A stretch of DNA of 64,000 bases from Bacteroides thetaiotaomicron VPI-5482 (GTDB lineage: Bacteria > Bacteroidota > Bacteroidia > Bacteroidales > Bacteroidaceae): NCBI RefSeq assembly GCF_000011065.1, contig NC_004663.1, positions 5,828,001 to 5,892,000 on the forward strand, read 5' to 3'. Made by a program: the position numbers and the translations under genes. The notes beneath the pieces were generated by a model. It was not told where the DNA came from. It did no database searches and was given only the letters and a program-made list of their open reading frames with translations. Shown here piece by piece: positions 27,714 through 36,731 of this stretch (positions are counted from its first letter, which is position 1; each line of letters opens with the position of its first letter).

Positions 27714-29429
27714 ATGGCAAAAATAACGATTCCTTATGCAGTATCCGATTTTGTAGAGATGCGAGAGCGTGGCTTTTATTATGTTGATAAGACAAGGTAC
27801 ATTTCAGGTCTTGAGGATTATAAAGCTCCTGTATTCCTACGTCCTCGCCGTTTTGGGAAGAGCTTGCTGATTTCTATGCTAGCCTGTTATTACGATCGTA
27901 CTAAAGCACATCGTTTCGAAGAACTGTTTGGAAACACTTGGATTGGTAGTCATCCCACATCAGAACACAACCGTTATATGATTATCCGCTATGATTTTTC
28001 GGCTATGGTAATGGCGGACAATATACAAGGTTTGACACAGAATTTTAATGATTTGAACTGTGGTCCTGTAGAAGTCATGGTAGAACATAACCGTGATTTG
28101 TTCGGGGATTTTCAGTTTGTCAATCGGGGGGATGCCGCAAAAATGCTCGAAGAGGCTCTTACTTATATTCGTTCTCATGAATTGCCAAAAGTCTATATTC
28201 TGATTGATGAATATGACAACTTCACCAATCAACTCCTTACAGCTTACAATGATCCGCTCTATGAGGAAGTTACTACTGCCGATAGCTTTCTCCGCACTTT
28301 TTTTAAAGTAATAAAGAAAGGTATTGGTGAAGGGAGCATTCGCACTTGTTTTTGCACAGGTGTGCTACCTGTTACTATGGACGATCTGACCAGTGGATAT
28401 AATATTGCCGAAATACTCACGCTGGAACCGAACTTCCTGAATATGCTCGGCTTTACGTATGAAGAAACAGAAACTTATTTGCGCTATGTGCTTGATAAAT
28501 ATGCTGCTGGACAAGATCGTTATGATGAAATCTGGCAACTCATAGTGAGTAACTACGATGGTTACCGTTTCCGTCCTAATGGGGAACGCCTTTTTAATTC
28601 TACCATCCTTACTTATTTTTTCAAAAAGTTCGCTGCTAATGCCGGTAGCATTCCGGATGAGCTGGTTGACGAGAATTTACGTACAGACATTAACTGGATA
28701 CGTCGTCTTACTTTATCGTTGGATAATGCTAAAAAGATGCTGGACGCATTAGTTATTGACGATGAATTACCATACAATGTAGCTGATCTTTCCAGTAAAT
28801 TCAATAAGAGAAAGTTCTTTAATAAGGAATTTTATCCGGTGAGCTTGTTCTATTTGGGGATGACAACGCTTAAAGATAACTATGTGACGACATTGCCTAA
28901 TATGACGATGCGCAGCGTCTATATGGATTATTATAATCAGTTAAATCAAATAGAGGGAAATGCACAGCGTTATGTTCCTGTATACCGGAAATATGATGCT
29001 GACCGTCGTTTGGAACCATTGGTGCAGAATTATTTTGAACAATATTTAGGACAATTCCTGGCACAGGTATTCGACAAAATAAATGAGAATTTTATTCGTT
29101 GTTCTTTTTATGAACTTGTTTCCCGTTATTTGAGCAGCTGTTATACGTTTGCTATCGAACAGAACAACTCTGCCGGACGTTCGGATTTTGAAATGGCAGG
29201 AATTCCCGGTACGGATTACTATACGGATGATAGAGTAGTGGAGTTCAAGTACTATCGGGGTAAGGATGCTGAGAGAATGTTATCTCTTAGTGAACCGCTT
29301 CCTGAGCACGTGGAGCAGGTAAAAGGCTATGCTGAGGATACAAAAAGGAAATTTCCTAATTACAATGTGCGAACTTATGTGGTGTATATCTGCTCTAACA
29401 AAGGGTGGAAATGTTGGGAGGTATATTAA
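27714..29429 (+). CDS. AAA-ATPase-like/PD-(D/E)XK nuclease-like protein
   Basis: This 571-residue protein belongs to the large Bacteroides family that joins an N-terminal AAA-ATPase-like domain to a C-terminal PD-(D/E)XK domain. The N-terminus (ITIPYAVSDFVEMRERGFYY) is typical. A Walker A-like segment RPRRFGKSLL and Walker B VYILIDEYDN are present. The C-terminal nuclease signature is SDFEMAGIPG, then VVEFKYYRG (D ... E-x-K). Function is not established for the family; defence or mobile-element roles are proposed only by analogy. The ATG at 27714 is chosen because the -7 box lies between it and the earlier in-frame Met. It has its own promoter, so it may be a neighbour of the tail island rather than part of it. 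Confidence 0.8.
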   Translation: MAKITIPYAVSDFVEMRERGFYYVDKTRYISGLEDYKAPVFLRPRRFGKSLLISMLACYYDRTKAHRFEELFGNTWIGSHPTSEHNRYMIIRYDFSAMVMADNIQGLTQNFNDLNCGPVEVMVEHNRDLFGDFQFVNRGDAAKMLEEALTYIRSHELPKVYILIDEYDNFTNQLLTAYNDPLYEEVTTADSFLRTFFKVIKKGIGEGSIRTCFCTGVLPVTMDDLTSGYNIAEILTLEPNFLNMLGFTYEETETYLRYVLDKYAAGQDRYDEIWQLIVSNYDGYRFRPNGERLFNSTILTYFFKKFAANAGSIPDELVDENLRTDINWIRRLTLSLDNAKKMLDALVIDDELPYNVADLSSKFNKRKFFNKEFYPVSLFYLGMTTLKDNYVTTLPNMTMRSVYMDYYNQLNQIEGNAQRYVPVYRKYDADRRLEPLVQNYFEQYLGQFLAQVFDKINENFIRCSFYELVSRYLSSCYTFAIEQNNSAGRSDFEMAGIPGTDYYTDDRVVEFKYYRGKDAERMLSLSEPLPEHVEQVKGYAEDTKRKFPNYNVRTYVVYICSNKGWKCWEVY

Positions 29430-29444
29430 AATAAAATAAGAAAA

Positions 29445-29483
29445 AACAGTAGACTCAAGCAATAAAGCGTGAACCTACTGTTT
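29445..29483. terminator. Bidirectional terminator
   Basis: A 9-bp perfect stem (AAACAGTAG/CTACTGTTT) with a 21-base loop is flanked by A-rich sequence on the left and a T run (TTTCCTTTTT) on the right. It separates the convergent AAA/nuclease gene and the sugar operon. Confidence 0.75.
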
Positions 29484-29502
29484 CCTTTTTCTGTATTTAC
29501 TT

Positions 29503-30378
29503 CTATTTACTATAAGACGCCTTTACAAAAGGAGCATCCAGCAAATAGTCCAGACTCTTCTTGACACTTTCCTCTACAGGACAACTGTACCCTTCTATTT
29601 CAGCAACAATATGCTTTACGCCGGCAACCTTTGCATTTCTGAAGATAGCATCGAATCCGACCATACCACTATCTCCGATTTCTTTGTCATCTTTGATATG
29701 AAGCACGGTGAAACGTCCCGGATACTTGTTGAAATAGTCCACAGGACTGTGCTGCCCTCTGACAATCCAATATACATCCATCTGAAAAAAGACATACTCA
29801 GGATTGGTATTCTCAATCATATAGTCCAACATAACCGCTTGATTTTCTACTTTCTGAAATTCATGCGCATGATTATGATATCCGAATTTCATACCGTTCT
29901 GCTGGCATCTTTTGCCTATTTCATTGAAATAGTCGCAATACATCTTCATCTCTTTCATTGTTTTAGGAACACCGATTCCCGGATTTACGATGTATTTCAT
30001 GCCTGCTGCTTTATGAGCGGCAATGCTTTGATCCCACCATTTCAGTGACTCGGAGAAATCTCCGGAAGCCACTTCCTTGTCCGACAATCCTCTGGAACAA
30101 TGTGAAGACAGTACTTTCATACCAGCCTTTTCGACAGCATTCTTAAACTCTTCCGGAGTTTTGCCATAGAACTTGCCATTATCATAATTGGCGGCTTCGA
30201 TGCTGGTGTATCCCATTTGCGCCAGATTCTTCAACACTACGTTGAGGTCGGTTCCATTATTTATGATGTCTCTGACCGAATAGAGTTGTATGGCAATGTC
30301 TTTCTTCTTTTTCGCATCTGCTGCCTGCGGAATTGCCAGCAGCAATGCGAACAGCACTAATAAATAGTTCGTTTTCAT
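29503..30378 (-). CDS. Secreted sugar phosphate isomerase/epimerase-like TIM barrel
   Basis: This protein of about 291 residues has a signal peptide (MKTNYLLVLFALLLAIPQAA) and a xylose-isomerase-like TIM barrel: IAIQLYSVRDII, FGYHNHAHEF (metal-binding His), QMDVYWI and VLHIKDDKE. Secreted members of this family act in the periplasm on oxidised sugars. It is the last gene of a five-gene operon with DUF1080 and two Gfo/Idh/MocA genes. An ATG four codons upstream (30390) overlaps the preceding stop and is a possible start. Confidence 0.8.
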   Translation of the reverse strand: MKTNYLLVLFALLLAIPQAADAKKKKDIAIQLYSVRDIINNGTDLNVVLKNLAQMGYTSIEAANYDNGKFYGKTPEEFKNAVEKAGMKVLSSHCSRGLSDKEVASGDFSESLKWWDQSIAAHKAAGMKYIVNPGIGVPKTMKEMKMYCDYFNEIGKRCQQNGMKFGYHNHAHEFQKVENQAVMLDYMIENTNPEYVFFQMDVYWIVRGQHSPVDYFNKYPGRFTVLHIKDDKEIGDSGMVGFDAIFRNAKVAGVKHIVAEIEGYSCPVEESVKKSLDYLLDAPFVKASYSK

Positions 30379-30389
30379 AATATGATGCA

Positions 30390-31262
30390 TTAGTCAAGAA
30401 CCTTCACGCGGATATTGCGGAACCATACGTCATCACCGTGATCCTGCATTCCGATAAATCCTTCGTGGTTTTCACCACCGCAATTATTCAGCAGTTCGAA
30501 AGCCAACGGCCATTTGTCCTGACTGAACTTGCTGGCCTGCAAAAGGTCGGTCCATTGTTTGGTCCACAAGTGATATTCGAGTACATTCTCGTCATTCTGT
30601 CCGTGAACAACCGTACCTTTATAAACCATGATCTTAGCCTTGTTCCATTCACCGAAAGGTTTTGCATTCTGAGGAACTGCCGGAATCATGTCATATAAAG
30701 AAGCCGACTGACGGTTATTGTCTTTCCCCAATTTAGCATCCGGATGATTGTCATTGTCCAATACCTGATATTCAGGTGCGGAAATATAGATCGGTTCGAG
30801 CACGTCGTTACCGTCCTTATCTTTAGAAGTCACTTCCTGAGCTAAATAGAAGATACCGGAGTTACCGCCTTTGGAAACTTTCCATTCCATTTCCAGTTCG
30901 AAGTTTTTGAATTTGTGGGCAAAGATCAGGTCTCCGCCGTCACCGTTCTGCGCTTCACCGCTACCAGAACCGTTGAACTTGATACAACCGTCCTCGATAG
31001 TCCACTTGGAAGGAACTCTGTCCTTGCCATAACCACGCCATCCATTAAATGTTTTGCCGTCAAAGATAGTGATGTAACCATCCGCATCTACTGGTAATTG
31101 CAAGCTATCCATCTCTGCCGCTTTTAATGATTTTGAATATGATAATGCTACTTCGTTTGCCGATTGCTCTTCCTGAGCACTCCCGGCTTTCTTCTGACCG
31201 CTGCAGGAAACTAAAACTCCCGCTGCGAGACAACAAGCTAATGGGTAAAATACTTTTTTCAT
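30390..31262 (-). CDS. DUF1080 lipoprotein (3-keto-disaccharide hydrolase domain)
   Basis: This 290-residue lipoprotein has lipobox VLVSC, cysteine at about residue 20. Residues about 55-290 are a concanavalin-like DUF1080 domain (IFDGKTFNGWRGYG, then GGNSGIFYLAQEV, ending DDVWFRNIRVKVL). Members of this family cleave glycosides whose sugar was oxidised at C3. The adjacent oxidoreductases could make that 3-keto sugar. The domain boundaries are clear, but the natural substrate is not evident from sequence. Confidence 0.85.
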   Translation of the reverse strand: MKKVFYPLACCLAAGVLVSCSGQKKAGSAQEEQSANEVALSYSKSLKAAEMDSLQLPVDADGYITIFDGKTFNGWRGYGKDRVPSKWTIEDGCIKFNGSGSGEAQNGDGGDLIFAHKFKNFELEMEWKVSKGGNSGIFYLAQEVTSKDKDGNDVLEPIYISAPEYQVLDNDNHPDAKLGKDNNRQSASLYDMIPAVPQNAKPFGEWNKAKIMVYKGTVVHGQNDENVLEYHLWTKQWTDLLQASKFSQDKWPLAFELLNNCGGENHEGFIGMQDHGDDVWFRNIRVKVLD

Positions 31263-31299
31263 ATAATATCAATTTATTTTTTTGATCTTTAATTTCCTC

Positions 31300-32775
31300 T
31301 TATCGTGGCATATCAGGCAAATTCCATCCTTCGCGATAATTATGTTTCACCAATTCGGCTGCGAATTGTTTCGCATTGATCGGATCTGTCCAGGTCTTAT
31401 TGAATGACGGGTGACCATCATGAATTGTAAATCCGTCCTTAATGCAGGTTCTGAGTGTTTCGTTATCACCGATATTAGTGAAGCACATATTAGCGCCGTC
31501 CCATTCCAATGTCTTGTTCAATCCTTGCAGACGGATAGCCAATACACCCATTACCACCATTTCATTCATCGGTCCCGATTCGGAGAAATCCGCTTTCGGC
31601 ATCACGCGGTTGGATTTGTCTTCCTTACAAGCGCGTACCCAGTCCATTTCATGAGAACAAGTAACACGGCGGCATACTTTCGGTGCATTGGGCACACGGC
31701 CTGACAACAAGAAAGGTTGTTCTCCGTAGCAGCCGCAAATCAATGTATCTTTTGTTCCGTGGAAAATAGTCAGACCACCACCGGGGCCCATCAGTTGTTT
31801 TCCTTCTGGGAAACCTTTCGGACGTTCCGGCATCATACCGCCGTCATACCAGTGTACCTCAACTTCCGGCAAGGCAACTTTCGGCATATTGTCGCGGGCG
31901 GGGAAAATCATCTTCACGTGTTGGGCCTGAGGAGCGCAGGCACTCAGTAATAAAGTAGAAGAACCTTCCACCTTGGTAGGATAACCTAGCTTCAGAGCTC
32001 TGAACGGCTGATGCAGAATATGACAGGCCATATCTCCCAGTGCACCTGTACCGTAATCCCACCATCCGCGCCAGTTCCAGGGATGATAAACGTTGTTGTA
32101 CGGGTTCAGTTTGGCAGGTCCGGTGAAAAGATCCCAGTTTAATGTGTTGGGGATGCGGTCCGCCTTTTCGGGTGCATTCAGTCCTTGCGGCCAGATAGGA
32201 CGGTCGGTGGCGCATTCCACTTTGGTTACTTCGCCGATTTCTCCATTCCAGATCCATTCGCAAACCAGGTCGGTACCTTCGCCCGATGCTCCCTGGTTAC
32301 CCATTTGAGTAACTACTCCAGTAGAGGCGGCAAGGTTGGTCAGCAAACGGGATTCGTAAACGGAGTGAGTCAACGGTTTCTGGCAATATACGTGTTTGCC
32401 CATTGTCATAGCGTCTGCCGTGATGATGGCATGAGTATGGTCGGCGGTAGCAATGATTACGCCGTCAATGGATTTGCCCATTTCATCGTACATCTTGCGG
32501 TAATCCCAGTATTTCTTCGCATTCGGGAATTCATCGAATACGCCTTTGGCATATTTCCAGTCTACGTCACAAAGGGCTACGATGTTTTCGGTGCCCTTCA
32601 CGTTGTTGATGTTGGCATGTCCCATACCGCCGATACCTACGGCTGCGAGGTTCAGTTTGTCGGTTGGGGAAACGTGTCCGTGGCTCATACCTAAGATAGA
32701 GCTGGGAGCAATGGTGATTCCTGCTAAAGCAGCAGCCCCCGTTTTAAGAAATTTTCTTCTTGAAAAGTCTGACAT
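31300..32775 (-). CDS. Tat-exported Gfo/Idh/MocA-family oxidoreductase
   Basis: This 491-residue protein starts with a twin-arginine type signal (SRRKFLKTGAAALAG), so it would be exported folded with its nucleotide cofactor. The Rossmann motif is VGIGGMGHANINNV, followed by ALCDVDW, and the family EKP-like motif reads CQKPLTHSV. It probably oxidises or reduces a sugar hydroxyl at C3 in the periplasm, feeding the DUF1080 hydrolase next door. It lies 37 bp before that gene. Confidence 0.85.
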   Translation of the reverse strand: MSDFSRRKFLKTGAAALAGITIAPSSILGMSHGHVSPTDKLNLAAVGIGGMGHANINNVKGTENIVALCDVDWKYAKGVFDEFPNAKKYWDYRKMYDEMGKSIDGVIIATADHTHAIITADAMTMGKHVYCQKPLTHSVYESRLLTNLAASTGVVTQMGNQGASGEGTDLVCEWIWNGEIGEVTKVECATDRPIWPQGLNAPEKADRIPNTLNWDLFTGPAKLNPYNNVYHPWNWRGWWDYGTGALGDMACHILHQPFRALKLGYPTKVEGSSTLLLSACAPQAQHVKMIFPARDNMPKVALPEVEVHWYDGGMMPERPKGFPEGKQLMGPGGGLTIFHGTKDTLICGCYGEQPFLLSGRVPNAPKVCRRVTCSHEMDWVRACKEDKSNRVMPKADFSESGPMNEMVVMGVLAIRLQGLNKTLEWDGANMCFTNIGDNETLRTCIKDGFTIHDGHPSFNKTWTDPINAKQFAAELVKHNYREGWNLPDMPR

Positions 32776-32832
32776 GGTTTTATTTTTAAGAGTTAATAAT
32801 TGATTTCAGTTTCTTATTTTATTGAATATTTA

Positions 32833-33900
32833 TTATGGCTTTTGAAGTAATCCGTATCCATTTTTCATATTTCTTCTTCTTTCCCATATTTGCTCAAGTG
32901 TCTCCAGTTCACCGATAGCAGGCAAATCATGTGTATAGGCATCGTGCAAAAAGGTCCATGCATATTCCGATGCGATGGCTGAATCGCGTATGAGCGGCAG
33001 TTGGGGATTTCTGATTCCGGTCTCTATGGAGTCGGCGAATAAGTCGCACAGCACATCGATGTTTTTTCCACCGAACGGCTTCTCTATATGATGGGTCTGC
33101 GTCACTCCACGCAGATCGACGACAGCTGTTTTGAAATCATGCGTCATTCGGGCGATACCTTTGGTACCGATGATGTCCACGTATGAGTTATGAGTCTGAT
33201 CTTTGGACAATTGTCCGTACACAAACCCCTGAGTGATATCAAAAACAACGCCGTTCTGGAATGTCCCGTGACACTGTACCCACCAAGGATCTTTATAACT
33301 CCACATATTGACGCCCTGCGCATGCCATGTCTTGTATTCGCATCCGGCATACCAGCGTGCAATGTCTACATAATGCATTCCGCAGTCATGGAAGGCGGGA
33401 CCTTCATATTCGTGACCTTCGCCTGGTGCGAGGCCCGGAGTCATGTGGCAGATTCGCAGAATGGCAAGTTCGCCGATCTCGCCCTGATCAATAAACTGTT
33501 TGATAGTCTGATGATACCAGGCGTTGCGGAGATACAAATTGACGGTAGAAAAACAACTGGCTTTCTCGGTGATGTCTACTACTTTCCATTCTTTGTCTAT
33601 GGTGTCTGATACCGGTTTCTCGGAGATGATATGTTTCCCGTATTTGATAGCCTTTTCAATCCGGTCAAGCCTTGAGTCTGCCAATGCGAAGAGTCCGACC
33701 ACCTGCACACTTTCATCATCGAACATTTCCTGTTCATTTTCGAGTATTTTCGATTCGGGCGACAATTGCTTTGCCAGTTCGCGGCAGTCGGGATTGATGT
33801 CGCAAATGTATGCGACATCCCATCTTCCGCTTTTCTGCATCTCTTTCAAATAAAATCGTCCCATTCGACCGAATCCAATAAGACCAACTTTAATTTTCAT
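32833..33900 (-). CDS. Cytosolic Gfo/Idh/MocA-family oxidoreductase
   Basis: This 355-residue protein lacks a signal peptide. Its Rossmann motif is VGLIGFGRMGRFYL and the EKP motif is ISEKPVSDT. Inositol-2-dehydrogenase-like members share this layout. In this operon it is likely to reduce a 3-keto sugar back to the normal sugar after uptake, while the Tat-exported enzyme acts outside the cytoplasm; that division of labour is inference. Confidence 0.85.
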   Translation of the reverse strand: MKIKVGLIGFGRMGRFYLKEMQKSGRWDVAYICDINPDCRELAKQLSPESKILENEQEMFDDESVQVVGLFALADSRLDRIEKAIKYGKHIISEKPVSDTIDKEWKVVDITEKASCFSTVNLYLRNAWYHQTIKQFIDQGEIGELAILRICHMTPGLAPGEGHEYEGPAFHDCGMHYVDIARWYAGCEYKTWHAQGVNMWSYKDPWWVQCHGTFQNGVVFDITQGFVYGQLSKDQTHNSYVDIIGTKGIARMTHDFKTAVVDLRGVTQTHHIEKPFGGKNIDVLCDLFADSIETGIRNPQLPLIRDSAIASEYAWTFLHDAYTHDLPAIGELETLEQIWERRRNMKNGYGLLQKP

Positions 33901-33921
33901 CGTATATCTTTTTTAGTTTCT

Positions 33922-35157
33922 TTATCCCATTATATACTTTGCCTTGTGAGGCATCAGCTTATATAGTAACGCGGTGAATGCCCAGCTGCAAAGGAAAATA
34001 CAAACTGCCATCAACGGAACCTGCAACGGAATTGGAATTTCCGAAGGACCTATCAGCAGAAAGAACGGACCTACTACAAAGTAGTGTACCATATAAATTC
34101 CGAAACCACATTGGGTCATGTTGGCTAATGCTTTGACGATGACAGGTGTATTGATCACTACTTTCTGCAACATCAGGAACATGGCCAAAGTCATCAGTAA
34201 CACGTTCGGACTACAGAATGTGAAGTAAAGTTCCATCTCAGTCTCCGTAGCATTCGGGTTGGCGGCAGTTGTGCTGAACCCTGTGTACGTCACATAATAT
34301 CCAATGGCAAACATCACGGCACAAATGAGGAATGTCTTCCAAACACTCCAATCATTAGTAAGACGATCATCTTTTGACGAACCACTAAAAGGCCAGAAAA
34401 TTTTTAGTGCATTTCCGTTGCCGCCTTCTTTCAGATAATGTCCCAACAGCAGGTAGCCGTTGAATCCGGCAAAGTAGTAGAACATACTGAACTCGTTCCA
34501 CGTGTCAGTGCCGAATACATAGCCGCTCCGGTCGAAAAGCATATTGGCTACATATTCGCGGATATACGGGATAAACAGGGAAACAATCCAGATGAAAAGG
34601 AAAATTTGTTTGGTTTTATTGCTTGCCCGCTCTACCCATGCAGAGAAGAAAGGCATATAAAGATACAATCCGATGAGCAGATAGATATACCACATATGGT
34701 TCTCCTTATGGCTGAAGTTGAACGGTATCATGGCTACATCTTTCAGAGAATCGATGAGGCTTTGCGACTCATGTCCCTGAGTATAGCAGAAGAAGTCGCC
34801 GATGATTTCTTTGGGCAGACCCAGCAGCCCCGTGAACCAGGGGAACATACTGTAAAGTACCGACCAGATGAGGAACGGGAAAAGTACGCGGAAGATGCGC
34901 TTCTTATAAAAAGTGCCTAAAGGCTGTTGCTTGACCGGTAGCAGCAGTAATCCGGTCATCATTACGAATAAGGGAACCGAAGGACGGAGAAGCGAACCGT
35001 AGATGGCTGCCCAATGTGTGTACTCGGGAATAACGCGCATCGTAGGAGAAATGTAAAAAGGGTCAATGCAATGTACGCCGATTACCATTAGCATGGCGAC
35101 GCAACGGACAACATCCAGCCAGACCATCCGGTTGTCCGCAATAGAGTTTTGAGTCAT
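33922..35157 (-). CDS. Membrane acyltransferase (Acyltransferase_3 family)
   Basis: This 411-residue protein has about ten membrane helices. The N-terminus WLDVVRCVAMLMVIGVHCID carries the family's conserved Arg and His, and later comes VPLFVMMTGLLLL. Such proteins move acyl groups (often acetyl) onto sugars or lipids in the membrane. It is the first gene of the sugar operon, 21 bp upstream of the cytosolic oxidoreductase gene. Confidence 0.8.
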   Translation of the reverse strand: MTQNSIADNRMVWLDVVRCVAMLMVIGVHCIDPFYISPTMRVIPEYTHWAAIYGSLLRPSVPLFVMMTGLLLLPVKQQPLGTFYKKRIFRVLFPFLIWSVLYSMFPWFTGLLGLPKEIIGDFFCYTQGHESQSLIDSLKDVAMIPFNFSHKENHMWYIYLLIGLYLYMPFFSAWVERASNKTKQIFLFIWIVSLFIPYIREYVANMLFDRSGYVFGTDTWNEFSMFYYFAGFNGYLLLGHYLKEGGNGNALKIFWPFSGSSKDDRLTNDWSVWKTFLICAVMFAIGYYVTYTGFSTTAANPNATETEMELYFTFCSPNVLLMTLAMFLMLQKVVINTPVIVKALANMTQCGFGIYMVHYFVVGPFFLLIGPSEIPIPLQVPLMAVCIFLCSWAFTALLYKLMPHKAKYIMG

Positions 35158-35183
35158 GATATTTTGTTTTTAAGTTATGTAGG

Positions 35184-35191
35184 CAAAGTTA
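35184..35191 (-). promoter_or_regulatory. -7 box of the sugar operon
   Basis: On the - strand TAACTTTG matches TAnnTTTG, 26 bp before the acyltransferase start. No exact -33 TTTG is found. Confidence 0.55.
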
Positions 35192-35266
35192 GCGAACGCC
35201 GAAAGCAACCATCATTAAAAACTGATCATTTTAGAACAATCTCTGACCATTTCGAGTATAAATGCT

Positions 35267-35274
35267 TATTTTTG
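35267..35274 (+). promoter_or_regulatory. -7 box of the nucleosidase gene
   Basis: TATTTTTG matches TAnnTTTG, 32 bp before ATG 35307. It supports that start over an in-frame ATG at 35262, which would lie upstream of transcription. Confidence 0.6.
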
Positions 35275-35306
35275 CATCTGATAATGTCTATTTATACAGA
35301 AAACTT

Positions 35307-35873
35307 ATGCTGAAAATATTAGTAACGTATGCCGTTCAAGGCGAATTTGTAGAGATAAAGTGGCCCGATGTAGAGCCTTATTACATCCGTACGGGGATCG
35401 GAAAAGTGAAGTCCGCCTTTCATCTGGCAGAAGCGATCCGCCAGGTGCAGCCCGATCTCGTTTTGAATCTCGGAAGTGCAGGAACAGTCAATCATCAGGT
35501 AGGGGATATCTTTGTCTGCCGCAAATTTATAGACCGCGATATGCAGAAACTTGCCGGACTAGGTATGGAATGCGAAATAGATTCTTCCGCTTTGCTCGAA
35601 ACAAAAGGCTTCTGCAAGCATTGGACGGAAGAGGGAATCTGTAATACGGGAGATGGTTTCCTGACGGAACTGACTCACGTAAGCGGAGATGTCGTCGACA
35701 TGGAAGCGTATGCGCAAGCCTTCGTCTGCCGTTCCAAAGAGATTCCTTTTATCTCCGTGAAGTACGTGACCGACATTATCGGACAAAACTCCGTGAAACA
35801 TTGGGAGGACAAACTTGCCGACGCCCGTCAGGGGCTTTCGAACTATTTCAATGTCTTGAAAGAAAGAATATGA
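35307..35873 (+). CDS. Nucleosidase of the PNP/MTAN family (futalosine hydrolase-like)
   Basis: This 188-residue protein carries nucleosidase signatures LVLNLGSAGT (phosphate/nucleoside-binding turn) and GDVVDMEAYAQAFV (the acidic base-binding segment of MTAN-like enzymes). Closely related proteins hydrolyse futalosine or 5'-methylthioadenosine; I cannot choose between them by eye. Its last 31 bp overlap the 3' end of the convergent DUF454 gene. Confidence 0.75.
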   Translation: MLKILVTYAVQGEFVEIKWPDVEPYYIRTGIGKVKSAFHLAEAIRQVQPDLVLNLGSAGTVNHQVGDIFVCRKFIDRDMQKLAGLGMECEIDSSALLETKGFCKHWTEEGICNTGDGFLTELTHVSGDVVDMEAYAQAFVCRSKEIPFISVKYVTDIIGQNSVKHWEDKLADARQGLSNYFNVLKERI

Positions 35874-36202
35874 TAGGTGACTCCTGCCGCTATCAGTCCC
35901 AGAAGAATTTTCACCCATAGGAACGGAATCAGGAAGAAGATGCAATAGAGCATCGTTCCCCACATCAGCACAAGGGAGATAATCTTGGCGCGGAGCGGTA
36001 TTGCCTTGTTTTCCCGGAAATTGCGGATGTATGGACCGAAGTGCCGGTGATTCAGCAACCAGTTATATAATCGTGGCGACCCTTTGAAATAAAGTGCGGC
36101 GGTCAGTAACAGAAAAGGGGTAGTGGGCAGTAACGGCAGAAAGATGCCGAGAATGCCGAGTCCGAGAGATATGCTTCCTAAAACAATATAAAGAGTTTTC
36201 AT
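35843..36202 (-). CDS. DUF454 (YbaN-like) inner-membrane protein
   Basis: This 119-residue protein has three or four membrane helices and the family signature PLLPTTPFLLLTAALYF near residues 23-40, then SPRLYNWLLNH. The function of the family is unknown. The -7 box ends only four bases before the start codon, so the mRNA may have almost no leader. The 3' end overlaps the convergent nucleosidase gene by 31 bp. Confidence 0.85.
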   Translation of the reverse strand: MKTLYIVLGSISLGLGILGIFLPLLPTTPFLLLTAALYFKGSPRLYNWLLNHRHFGPYIRNFRENKAIPLRAKIISLVLMWGTMLYCIFFLIPFLWVKILLGLIAAGVTYHILSFKTLK

Positions 36203-36206
36203 TCGG

Positions 36207-36214
36207 CAAAGATA
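36207..36214 (-). promoter_or_regulatory. -7 box of the DUF454 gene
   Basis: On the - strand TATCTTTG matches TAnnTTTG and is followed by CCGA and then the ATG. Transcription would begin at or within a few bases of the start codon. Confidence 0.55.
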
Positions 36215-36241
36215 GTGTAAAAACAGGAAAAAATAATCGGG

Positions 36242-36276
36242 TTTGCTGGATGAAAGCTCTTTTTATATTACCTTTG
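36242..36276 (+). promoter_or_regulatory. Promoter of queDE
   Basis: TTTG (36242-36245) and TACCTTTG (36269-36276) are separated by 23 bp, slightly longer than the usual 19-21. The leader to queD is about 50 bases and contains a small stem (GCATC/GATGC). Confidence 0.5.
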
Positions 36277-36330
36277 TCCTTGCATCGAGGTGACATTAGA
36301 TGCTTGTAACTATATTAAATATATACAGCC

Positions 36331-36705
36331 ATGTTTACAGTAATCAAACGCATGGAGATATCAGCTTCTCACAAGCTGGTACTTCCGTATCGCAGTAAAT
36401 GCGCCAGTCTACACGGTCACAACTGGATTATCACTGTCTATTGCCGTTCCTCACGGCTCAACTCCGAAGGAATGGTGGTGGATTTCACCCGAATCAAAGA
36501 AGTGGTCACGGAGAAACTGGACCATCAGAATCTGAATGAAGTACTTCCATTCAATCCGACAGCAGAAAACATTGCCCGATGGGTTTGCAGGCAGATTCCG
36601 CAATGCTATAAAGTAGAAGTGCAGGAGTCCGAAGGAAACATCGTCATCTACGAGAAAGATGCTGTGGCAAACGAGAAAACTCCGGCAGCAGGAGAGACAG
36701 AATAG
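36331..36705 (+). CDS. queD: 6-carboxytetrahydropterin synthase (QueD)
   Basis: This 124-residue enzyme converts dihydroneopterin triphosphate to 6-carboxytetrahydropterin in the pathway to queuosine. The zinc ligands H14, H28 and H30 and the catalytic C24 (CASLHGHNW) are visible. Length is normal. It lies 26 bp before queE and on the same transcript; the last residues (NEKTPAAGETE) are a non-conserved tail. Confidence 0.92.
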   Translation: MFTVIKRMEISASHKLVLPYRSKCASLHGHNWIITVYCRSSRLNSEGMVVDFTRIKEVVTEKLDHQNLNEVLPFNPTAENIARWVCRQIPQCYKVEVQESEGNIVIYEKDAVANEKTPAAGETE

Positions 36706-36731
36706 ACAATAGAAATTTTAGAACAGCTCGA

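Noticed and set aside
27714..29429. AAA/nuclease gene as a certain phage-defence system
   Set aside because: The family is very abundant in Bacteroides and has no established defence activity; only its domains can be supported.
36277..36330. preQ1 riboswitch before queD
   Set aside because: The leader contains only a small GCATC/GATGC stem; no preQ1 aptamer pattern could be traced.
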